This document shows positions 23,001 to 29,935 of a stretch of 50,847 nucleotides of DNA, in pieces (the stretch's first letter is position 1; each line of letters begins with the position of its first letter). Location of the stretch: positions 190,881-241,727 of the forward strand of contig DJTE01000021.1 in the NCBI GenBank assembly GCA_002439165.1, read 5' to 3'. Source of the DNA: Chryseobacterium indologenes (GTDB lineage Bacteria > Bacteroidota > Bacteroidia > Flavobacteriales > Weeksellaceae). The notes beneath the pieces are model-generated. The model was not told where the DNA came from, made no database searches, and saw only the letters and a list, made by a program, of their open reading frames with translations. Position numbers and translations under genes: made by a program.

Positions 23001-23703
23001 TTATCGTATTCAGCTGATCAATAAAAGCTTCATTATTTTTGGTGTCGTTGCTTTTATTTTTGGGTTCAATAAAAAGAAGAAGGCTTTTTCCGTCTTTGGT
23101 AACGATATAGTTGTCCTCGAGCCTGAAGTCCTGGCTGATGTTTAAAGCATTCAGTTTTTTGATTCCCAGATACGTAATTCCAAGAGGATCTTTTTTGATG
23201 AAATCCTTCGTTACCAGACTGGTGGGAGAAGCCAGGGAAATATAATTGTTTTCTACCTGCCGGGCAATACTGTCTTTCTGAAGCTTGCGTTCAATTTCCT
23301 GATAATCCTTTTCATCGAGAAAAAGGGGCAGATTCTGATTTACAAAATCAAAGGTTTCTGCAATTTCATTATCATTTACCTTTCCCTGTACTGCACCAAT
23401 GTATTTTTTCAGAGGTTCTATCCTGTTCATAAAGGCATCTGCCGTTTCAGAAAGATGGTAGCCGTCTTCATGTGATCTGTTTTCTATAATAACAATAATC
23501 TTATCCGAAAAATTAAGCTGCTTTAGAACTTTAGCCGTAAGATCAGACTTTTCATTTTTAGGGATTATCTGGTTAATATCCTCCTCAAAATTGATTTTTG
23601 AAGCAAAAAATCCGCATATCACCGCAATTCCTAATGCAGCAGTTACGGAAAGAATCCTGTTTTTAGAGATCAGATAATATAAAAATATAAAAAAATGATG
23701 CAT
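20041..23703 (-). CDS. MMPL/RND exporter fused to a PlsC-type acyltransferase and a Rossmann-like tail
   Basis: This 1220-residue protein has three parts. Residues ~1-800 form an RND/MMPL exporter: a first helix, a periplasmic loop, helices around 260-410, a second loop, and helices around 640-790. Residues ~860-1065 form a PlsC/LPLAT acyltransferase with NHTSFLDT near 896 (the HX4D motif) and FPEAERS near 965. The last ~130 residues (from about 1090: IPKDANILHMADDFGQKD) resemble a class I methyltransferase Rossmann core, without an intact glycine-rich loop. I start at 23703, not the ATG at 23787, because the promoter at 23725-23754 lies between them. Aryl-polyene clusters carry exporter and acyltransferase as separate genes. 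Here the fusion probably couples acylation or esterification to export. Confidence 0.82.
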   Translation of the reverse strand: MHHFFIFLYYLISKNRILSVTAALGIAVICGFFASKINFEEDINQIIPKNEKSDLTAKVLKQLNFSDKIIVIIENRSHEDGYHLSETADAFMNRIEPLKKYIGAVQGKVNDNEIAETFDFVNQNLPLFLDEKDYQEIERKLQKDSIARQVENNYISLASPTSLVTKDFIKKDPLGITYLGIKKLNALNISQDFRLEDNYIVTKDGKSLLLFIEPKNKSNDTKNNEAFIDQLNTIKETVNKEFKGKTELSYFGSPVIAVANAKQIKKDIQNTVMISMTVLLVLLIYYFRNFFTPVIVFLPTVFSVLLALLILYFIKDKISAISLSVGAILIGITIDYALHILTHYKHNNNIEELYKEITQPIVLSSATTAVSFLCLVFVRSEALKDLGLFAAITVMLSSVTALIIVPQLYKPKVKEGNKGKPNTNFIDKIGSYPYEKNKPLIIGCSLLIIACLFGFRHVGFNEDIGELNYIPKELKISEAKLQKLSDITSKSIYTISYGDSENEALTRNSQLAHFLEKEKQQGKILSYNSLGSVVLSEKDQQKRIDSWKRFWDEGKKSSTFSELVNNGTKLGFNSSAFAGFNEILNKNYQVLSLKDYEKVKALQISEFLSSEKGFYTVSNVVKVDEKKRDAFIKDIEKEHDVLAIDRQQMNENFLGLLKRDFSTLINYSLLAIILTIIVFFRNFELTVLTMFPIVLTGVVTAGILYFLGLELNIFSTVVCTLVFGVGDDFSIFLTKAMQKEHTTGKNELPTYRISIILAVFTTILSIGSLIFARHPALHSLALVALIGMFSVIIITSTLYPFWFRLLITNRARKGLSPITFRLFLRSVFSFIYYGLGGFVFSLVGSMFIRKAKGRTLDMIKLILAKFLSSVLHTTPFVRKKVIRNPAEDFSKPAVIIANHTSFLDTLAIAMATHKIIYLVNDWVYDSPVFGRLVKALGFYPVSQGIENGKEKLKEKIDQGYSLVVFPEAERSYTNDVKRFHKGAFYLAEEFGLDILTLYIHGNSEVLPKGDFIIYDGSITVKVGERISKDDMSFGKNYSERTKKINAYFRQKFAELRNEIEDENYFKKKLFLSYLYKENEVVSEVKEDFKVNKSVYFELNKHIPKDANILHMADDFGQKDILLTLYQAERRIFSLIQDDEKRAVAIHNYMVKRRKLHYIKDISEVTKTIDVLLVSDKNSDISTLQDIPETVICLNMETSVPDLSNYHQEFSTESIKIFKKH

Positions 23704-23724
23704 TACCTTGTAAAATCGAGTCTG

Positions 23725-23754
23725 CAAATTTAAATTTTTCAGTATTAGTTCAAA
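23725..23754 (-). promoter_or_regulatory. Promoter of the dialkylresorcinol operon
   Basis: On the minus strand TTTG (23754-23751) and TAAATTTG (23732-23725) match the Bacteroidetes -33 and -7 consensus with an 18-base spacer. Transcription would start near 23719, leaving a leader of about 16 bases before the ATG at 23703. This is the most complete promoter seen in the window and rules out the upstream ATG at 23787. Confidence 0.7.
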
Positions 23755-23819
23755 ACATTTAAGCGATAAGTTTTGTCTGAAAATCAATAAAATATTCTAG
23801 GAAGAATAAAAAAAAATTC

Positions 23820-23827
23820 TACTTTTG
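23820..23827 (+). promoter_or_regulatory. Bacteroidetes -7 box for the membrane protein/EpsG pair
   Basis: TACTTTTG matches TAnnTTTG and lies 72 bases before the ATG at 23900. No TTG is found at the expected -33 distance. Confidence 0.45.
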
Positions 23828-23899
23828 CAAAAGTTCCCCTTTAATGAAATGTATTTTAAACCTCAATTATTATTAAAAAAATAAGAATCTGTTTTAGAT

Positions 23900-24910
23900 A
23901 TGTTGAAAAAGAATGATGAAAAAATAAACGGATTTCTATTTGTAATAGTACTCCCTCTTCTTTTGTTTGCCATGTCTTATTATGGATTCGAATCGTCCTA
24001 TACAAGACTGAAAACATCAGAAAAAACGCCGTCTTTTTTATTCACCTCCGTATATGCGTACCGGGTGATCCCAAATTATCTCAGTGTACAGATGACCGAT
24101 CTGATGTATACACTGATTAACGGTCCTCTTATTTTTTTTAAAGAGTTTCTTTCTAAAAACGGAACCCCTTTCTATCACGGACTTTTTTTAATGAACAGTA
24201 TTTTCTTTTTATGGTGCTCTGTTCTGTTGGATTCTTTGTACAGACTTAGTGCGGTAAGTTTTTTTCAGAACATCAGCGCAAGGAGGATCGTTCACCTGCT
24301 GTCTGTTTTCTTTATTGTCATTACGCAATATGCGCCTACCAACTGTGATACTATTGCGCTGTGCTGCTATCTGACGGGAATGCTTTTAACCTTAAAATAT
24401 TTCCATACACAGAAAACCGGGTATTTTTATCTTTTGATTGTACTTACAGCATTCTCTACCTTTGTAAGAGAAACTGCCTGTCTGAATATTGCCTTTTTTG
24501 CCGCAGTACTGGTTAATATAAAAGAAATAAAGTCCGGAAACTATAACGTAGTCTGGAAGATTATTCCATTGGTTCTGGCTTTTATTATTCCTTATTTAAT
24601 CCTGAGAATGATCGTAGGAAAAGATACTGTAACTTTTGTAGAGGGTCTTTATATCGATAGAAATTTTTCAAGTCCCTTTAATCTGGCGGGTTTAATTTTT
24701 ACCGTCATAGTCCTTTATTTTATGTATAAACTATGTACAGGCAGTGAAAACAGGACGGTCTTTGAAAAGTATATTTTTTTTTCCACCCCATATCTTCTTA
24801 TGATCACTATGGTAGGGCTTTACTGGGAAGTAAGGCTTTTCCTGCCACTGTTTCTTACAGGCGCTGTTGTTGCCTGTCACCGGTTTAATAATTCTTTAAA
24901 ATCAGCATGA
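23900..24910 (+). CDS. Polytopic membrane protein of unknown function, coupled to an EpsG-like gene
   Basis: The 336-residue product is almost entirely hydrophobic, with about nine predicted membrane segments from residue 12 onward. A conserved-looking FVRETACLN stretch near residue 195 has the Arg-Glu loop seen in some GT-C-like or polymerase-like envelope proteins, but there is no recognisable catalytic motif. Its stop overlaps the next start (ATGA), so it is made together with the EpsG-like protein. A role in polysaccharide assembly or membrane glycan polymerisation is likely from context. The exact function is unknown. Confidence 0.7.
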   Translation: MLKKNDEKINGFLFVIVLPLLLFAMSYYGFESSYTRLKTSEKTPSFLFTSVYAYRVIPNYLSVQMTDLMYTLINGPLIFFKEFLSKNGTPFYHGLFLMNSIFFLWCSVLLDSLYRLSAVSFFQNISARRIVHLLSVFFIVITQYAPTNCDTIALCCYLTGMLLTLKYFHTQKTGYFYLLIVLTAFSTFVRETACLNIAFFAAVLVNIKEIKSGNYNVVWKIIPLVLAFIIPYLILRMIVGKDTVTFVEGLYIDRNFSSPFNLAGLIFTVIVLYFMYKLCTGSENRTVFEKYIFFSTPYLLMITMVGLYWEVRLFLPLFLTGAVVACHRFNNSLKSA

Positions 24911-26046
24911 GTTTACTGCATCCATATTTTATTATCGCAATGATCTATATGCTGTTTTTCAGCATCCAGGAAGTCTTTGGCAAAAAAGTAGAAAAGAAAT
25001 GGTTCTGGTATCTCGGGATTTATCTTATTATTCTCGTTGGATTCAGGGATAACGTGGGACCGGATTACGGAAGTTATAAAGGACTTTACATCTACTCAGA
25101 TACCAAAAGCTACCAGAGTATCTTTATGAAGATGCTTCATATGGAAGGTCCCGACCATCTCGATGTGGAATGGCTCTATACCCTGATCAATAAAATCCTG
25201 CTGAACATCTTCAATGCTCCCTTTTATATGCTTACCCTGGTTATTGCGATCATTGCAATCATCTTTAAGATAGAGTATACCGAAGATAATACCTTTTACC
25301 CCTTTACATTTACGCTGTTTATGTTTATTCCTAACTTTTTTGTTGGGGAAAGCGGCCAGATCAGGCAGAACCTGGGAACATTTATTGTCTATTTTGCCAT
25401 ACGCTATATTAAAGAGCAGAAATTCTGGCATTACCTCTTCTTCATACTTCTCGGAGCGGGAATTCATAGTGTATGTTATATGTTCCTTCCTATGTACTGG
25501 CTGGCCCGGGTACCGTTAAATAAATCGATAATGCTTGTTTTAATCATTACTTCTGTGTTTCTGTCACCCTTTGAGGTGTACAGGGCATTTGGTAGTTTTT
25601 TGAATGACATGGCATCTGATAATATGCTGGTAGAAGGTTTTAGCGGATATATGGAAGAATCTGTACAGAGACTGAACGGAGGTTTCGGAATTCCGGAAGG
25701 AATGATGGCAATTCTCACATTCTTCCTCTTTGCATTCGATACCAAAATGAAAGAACTTTATCCCTATTATGAATACCATAGGAATTATGCGGTAATAGGA
25801 ATCTGTTTCTACTTTATTTTCAGGAATAACCCGATATTTTCTTCAAGACTTGCGGGAACATTCATCGCATTCTCGTACATCATTATCATCAATTCCATGT
25901 ATGTGGTGTCAGATGGGATGAAAAAAGCGATCTATACATTTATTATCTCTCTTGTGGTCTTTAATTTTGTGGTCTTCGGTTTCTTTAACAATATCAAGAT
26001 CGGGCGTTTCACGGTGGATCTTTATAAAAACCATGTACTCCCGTAA
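24907..26046 (+). CDS. EpsG family membrane protein (exopolysaccharide polymerase-like)
   Basis: The 379-residue protein has roughly ten membrane segments and the EpsG family start: GFRDNVGPDYGSYKGLY around residues 45-61, followed by EGPDHLDVEWLYTLINKIL and GQIRQNLGTFIVYFAIRYI, where the arginine-containing loops correspond to the polymerase-type motif. EpsG proteins act with glycosyltransferases in capsule or exopolysaccharide assembly in the inner membrane. A terminator follows 25 bases after the stop. The pair stands apart from the main polysaccharide module at 36.6-43.0 kb. Confidence 0.78.
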   Translation: MSLLHPYFIIAMIYMLFFSIQEVFGKKVEKKWFWYLGIYLIILVGFRDNVGPDYGSYKGLYIYSDTKSYQSIFMKMLHMEGPDHLDVEWLYTLINKILLNIFNAPFYMLTLVIAIIAIIFKIEYTEDNTFYPFTFTLFMFIPNFFVGESGQIRQNLGTFIVYFAIRYIKEQKFWHYLFFILLGAGIHSVCYMFLPMYWLARVPLNKSIMLVLIITSVFLSPFEVYRAFGSFLNDMASDNMLVEGFSGYMEESVQRLNGGFGIPEGMMAILTFFLFAFDTKMKELYPYYEYHRNYAVIGICFYFIFRNNPIFSSRLAGTFIAFSYIIIINSMYVVSDGMKKAIYTFIISLVVFNFVVFGFFNNIKIGRFTVDLYKNHVLP

Positions 26047-26071
26047 TAATATTGATATAAAAAATATATAA

Positions 26072-26097
26072 AGGCAGCCTGAGGCTGTCTTTTTTTT
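26072..26097 (+). terminator. Terminator after the EpsG-like gene
   Basis: GGCAGCC-TGA-GGCTGTC forms a 7-bp stem with one G-T pair and a tight loop, followed directly by eight T. Confidence 0.85.
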
Positions 26098-26270
26098 GCT
26101 GTGCTCTGGAAATAGACTTTGTTTTAAGCGGTTATTGTATTCGTAAATAGAAAATATTGGATATTTTGTAATGTAATTTTAATATTTCATTATTATTTAT
26201 ATTAAATATTGATTATTTTTCGTTAAGGCTTAAAAATTGATGTCTTGTTATAGTACACAAAATTAAGGAT

Positions 26271-29200
26271 ATGAAAAATTTGGTTAAAAATCTGACGGCA
26301 ATATATTGCCTGGTATCGACGGGTATTTATGCTCAGAATGAGGGAGGTAAAAATGATCTTGCAGATAAGCAGTATAAAAATATATCCGGCATCCCTGCTC
26401 TGGGGCAACTCAGAAAAGCTGAAGTCCGCGACTGGACCAAAGCTCCTAACAGCTACATTTTCGACCCCTCTCTTCCCGGTGACGGATTGGTTGTTCCCGT
26501 TAAAAAAGCTTTTGCTATGTGGAAAGAAGGCAGCTATCTTAAAGGGGAAGGAATTCCTGCCGGTAAAATGACGGCGGAAGTATTATGGGAAGATACTCCC
26601 GGTCTGATTAAGTCCGGCCCCGGTTATTCACTGGAAATTATTGATTCCGGAGAAAATGCAAAAATGAAGGTTCCCGTTAATAAAACCCGGAAAGGAAATG
26701 CTGTTATAGCCCTTAAAGTAAACGGTGAAGTTTACTGGAGCTGGCATATCTGGGTAACAGATAATCCTGCGAATGGATCAACCTATAAAAGTTTTAACGG
26801 AATTACAAGACAAAGGTCCAACGGAACAATAGAACCTGTTCCTGATACGGACTGGGGGTGGATGGACCGTAATTTGGGAGCACTCAGCAGTTCCATTACC
26901 TCCTCCGACTGGAACCGGAATACCGGACTGCTTTATCAGTGGGGAAGAAAAGATCCTATTCCGCCTTTAATTACAAGGGCTAATGATTTTTATGAAGTCT
27001 CAGGATCCATAGGAAGAGTAAGGCACAGAGGGGCGAAAAACTTTACCGGTGCCGTAAGTATTGACAATCTTATCAAAACAGTCCTGCTTTCCAATGCAGA
27101 AGTAAGTAAAAACATCATGCTTTCTGTGAGAAATCCGTTAAGCCTTATCTATGTTAATAAAGATGACAACAGCGGCCAGGCATATTACAATAACAACGCT
27201 AATCTGCCTGTTAACTGGTTTGGTAAAGTTGCCGGGCTGGCCGATAACAGGCTGGGTGAGCTGAACCTATGGTCTGATAACTCACAGGGCAGAATTGATA
27301 CGGGCTATAATAACGACAGCAGTGCACAGCCTTACAGGGATAAATCACCTTTTGACCCCTGTCCGAACGGATGGAGAGTTCCTTCCATGCTGGTATCCAA
27401 TCTCGCTTCCCCATCCTATACAGATGATGTAAGAATAGATTTCTCCCCCTTCGGCGTAAGAACAGATATGGCTAAAAATGTTTTCGAAAACAGCAGATAT
27501 CATATCATCAGGCCGACCGATATGGGAACACCTGCATTTATGACAGGTTTTAAAGTGTATCCTAATTTAGGTTTCGATCTTTCGAACGTAGGCGGCCTGA
27601 ATATGGGAATATTTCCGGGATCCGGACAGCTGCTCAGAAATGCTCATCTCGGACAATACAGTGATCAGCATCATACGGCATTATGGACGGCAACACTCGC
27701 CAGACATTTTGATGCTTCACCGGCCGTAAGTGTAAGGGGGCTGACGATGATTCCGGACAAAGGACAGCCGGATATCCCTGATCCGGGTTACCCCAATATC
27801 AAAGGAAGGTTCTTTTATATGCCGCTCTCGGGGATGTATACTTCAGATGCCAACGGATGCCGGTGTATAAAAGATCCGCTGTATGCTGTCAATAATTATA
27901 GTTTTCCTACGGAATACCTGAGTCCTCCGGTAGAGTACCGGGAAGGTATAGATCAGCCGAATACCTATCAGGCTGTGAAAAGTACACAGTCTTTTACCAT
28001 TGAAATCCCTGTCAGTAAAGCATTTTCAGTACAGAGTCAGATGTTGAATAATCCGGGTATACTGGAACCTTCAGGCTTTAGCAGTTTAAAAGCAAATGTA
28101 TTATGGACAACCAATACAGGGTTGATCAATACGATTTCTGTAATCAATCCTTCTCCTTCTTCACTTCAGGATATCAGCAACTCAAGGATTGCTGTGCAGG
28201 TAAATCCCAATCAGAGTGGAAATGCGGTGATTACCCTGCATAACGGGAGTATATCTGCCCCGGTATATTGGAGCTGGCACGTCTGGATTACCGATACACC
28301 TCTGGGATCTTACGCCTACACCACTGAAATGCCTGCGCTGGAAGCTACAAATTATGTCAATTATGTTACCAAAGCGGATGTTGTTCTTAAAACTGAATTT
28401 ATGGACCGGAACCTGGGAGCCACTGAAGCCTTTCCGATCGTTGCCAATCCGCTTACCCCCAATACTGCCGAACTGGCGAAGATAAGAACCTCTACTGGAA
28501 TGCATTATCAGTGGGGAAGAAAAGATCCTATCCCTGTTTTTCAGAATGCGGATAACAGAAGTGCTTATAATATTTATCTGGGAACAGCATCAGATGGCGG
28601 AACCATAGCTTATACCACCCTCACTCCGGCTGTATATAACACTCCGGGAGGAAATTATATTGTACCGTTTAATACTTATGCCGCAGCTTCAAACGTTCTG
28701 GCTTCAGATAAACCGGCGGATAAAGTAGCAAAAGTGCTTTCCTATTCTGTGAAAAATCCTCTGGTATATATGATTCCGAGTACTTTTGCCCCTTTCAACA
28801 GCAGCAATCCCAATTATACCAACGGAACAGACTGGCTTGCCGCCGAGCCTAATTCAGCGCCGGACAGATGGGGGCACGGAGGTGAAAAATCTCCTTTTGA
28901 TCCCTGTCCTGAAGGTTGGAGAATTCCGGACCTTACCAGTGTTTCCCTTGTCTCATTTCAGGATTTCGGACAGACTCCCTGGTATAAAAAAGACAAGAAT
29001 ATAGCAACTTCTTACAGTGCCATCACAGATTATGCCGGAGCAAGAGTCAGAAATCCGTCTACTACCTCCACCATCGGGTATATGTTTATTAATGCCTCCT
29101 ATGTTACCGGGAATTACCCCAATTCAGGATCCCGTGGATTCAGAAGTGTGGTGGGGAATCAGGCTCCTCAGGGAACGTTTGGCAGCATCAATTATCAGTA

Positions 29201-29687
29201 TCCCGGTGTTTGGACAGGAGCTTTGGTTTCCAATTATATGGGCAGAGCGGTTAATATTCTGTTTGATGCGGCTTCTACGGCCAACCGATTCATTGCTTTT
29301 CATGATAATAATGACCCTTATTTCGGAATGAGCTGCCGGTGTGTAAAAATGAAATACAATGCAGAAGGACAAGAGGAAGGTCCTGTTCCGGGTGCTCAGA
29401 TTATGACGCTTTCTGTGAATAAATTCCCTGAAGTTCTCAATACTCAGGATCTGAAAGAACTAAAAGACACGAAGATCAATTTATATCCAAGTCCGGTTAA
29501 GGATATGCTCTACATTAATGCAGTGCAGGATAGAGACTATTCTTACCAGATCTACAATCTTTCAGGGCAGCTCGTAAAATCCGGGAAATTTGAAAACGGA
29601 AAAACCAATGTTTCTTCTTTAACCTCCGGAGTCTATCTGATCAGAATAAATAACTCTGAAGCAGTAATGAAAATCATTAAGCATTGA
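26271..29687 (+). CDS. Large T9SS-sorted surface protein with two FISUMP-like repeats
   Basis: The 1138-residue protein has a signal peptide (about 1-21) and a typical type A T9SS sorting domain at the end (about 1060-1138: INLYPSPVKDMLYINA, then SSLTSGVYLIRIN and a final MKIIKH). Between them lie two copies of one ~510-residue unit. Each has YWSWHxWxTDxP (near 153 and 665), MDRNLGA (198, 710), YQWGRKDPIP (222, 746), SPFDPCPxGWRxP and a closing CRCxK (528, 1020). The WM/RNL, CPxGW and RCVK marks are those of Fibrobacter-major-paralog-type domains. It should be secreted and anchored or released at the cell surface. Ligand and role are unknown. It is monocistronic, flanked by terminators. Confidence 0.82.
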   Translation: MKNLVKNLTAIYCLVSTGIYAQNEGGKNDLADKQYKNISGIPALGQLRKAEVRDWTKAPNSYIFDPSLPGDGLVVPVKKAFAMWKEGSYLKGEGIPAGKMTAEVLWEDTPGLIKSGPGYSLEIIDSGENAKMKVPVNKTRKGNAVIALKVNGEVYWSWHIWVTDNPANGSTYKSFNGITRQRSNGTIEPVPDTDWGWMDRNLGALSSSITSSDWNRNTGLLYQWGRKDPIPPLITRANDFYEVSGSIGRVRHRGAKNFTGAVSIDNLIKTVLLSNAEVSKNIMLSVRNPLSLIYVNKDDNSGQAYYNNNANLPVNWFGKVAGLADNRLGELNLWSDNSQGRIDTGYNNDSSAQPYRDKSPFDPCPNGWRVPSMLVSNLASPSYTDDVRIDFSPFGVRTDMAKNVFENSRYHIIRPTDMGTPAFMTGFKVYPNLGFDLSNVGGLNMGIFPGSGQLLRNAHLGQYSDQHHTALWTATLARHFDASPAVSVRGLTMIPDKGQPDIPDPGYPNIKGRFFYMPLSGMYTSDANGCRCIKDPLYAVNNYSFPTEYLSPPVEYREGIDQPNTYQAVKSTQSFTIEIPVSKAFSVQSQMLNNPGILEPSGFSSLKANVLWTTNTGLINTISVINPSPSSLQDISNSRIAVQVNPNQSGNAVITLHNGSISAPVYWSWHVWITDTPLGSYAYTTEMPALEATNYVNYVTKADVVLKTEFMDRNLGATEAFPIVANPLTPNTAELAKIRTSTGMHYQWGRKDPIPVFQNADNRSAYNIYLGTASDGGTIAYTTLTPAVYNTPGGNYIVPFNTYAAASNVLASDKPADKVAKVLSYSVKNPLVYMIPSTFAPFNSSNPNYTNGTDWLAAEPNSAPDRWGHGGEKSPFDPCPEGWRIPDLTSVSLVSFQDFGQTPWYKKDKNIATSYSAITDYAGARVRNPSTTSTIGYMFINASYVTGNYPNSGSRGFRSVVGNQAPQGTFGSINYQYPGVWTGALVSNYMGRAVNILFDAASTANRFIAFHDNNDPYFGMSCRCVKMKYNAEGQEEGPVPGAQIMTLSVNKFPEVLNTQDLKELKDTKINLYPSPVKDMLYINAVQDRDYSYQIYNLSGQLVKSGKFENGKTNVSSLTSGVYLIRINNSEAVMKIIKH

Positions 29688-29698
29688 TACAGCAAATG

Positions 29699-29727
29699 AA
29701 AAGCAGGACTGTTTGTGTCCTGCTTTT
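29699..29727 (+). terminator. Terminator after the T9SS surface protein
   Basis: AAAAGCAGGAC (29699-29709) pairs perfectly over 11 bases with GTCCTGCTTTT (29717-29727) around a 7-base loop. Confidence 0.85.
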
Positions 29728-29913
29728 ATCATGTTCATATACTTTGCATCTATTGCCATTGATGAAAAATTCTATATCCCTGGCCTGTTTTTAAGCTAAT
29801 CAATACTGTATAAAGGACTTCACATACCTAAAAGTGTCTTCAGGAATATATGTTAAACGTATCTAATTGCCAAATTAAACTGATATAACAAAATGTATAT
29901 AATAAAAAAGCTT

Positions 29914-29921
29914 TACTTTTG
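29914..29921 (+). promoter_or_regulatory. Bacteroidetes -7 box of topA
   Basis: TACTTTTG followed by CAAAA matches TAnnTTTG. The start codon lies only 15 bases further on, so the transcript leader would be about 9 bases. Confidence 0.55.
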
Positions 29922-29935
29922 CAAAAATTTTTAGA

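Noticed and set aside
23704..23787. Upstream ATG adding 28 residues to the MMPL fusion
   Set aside because: The promoter with matching -33 and -7 boxes lies inside this stretch, so it would not be transcribed.
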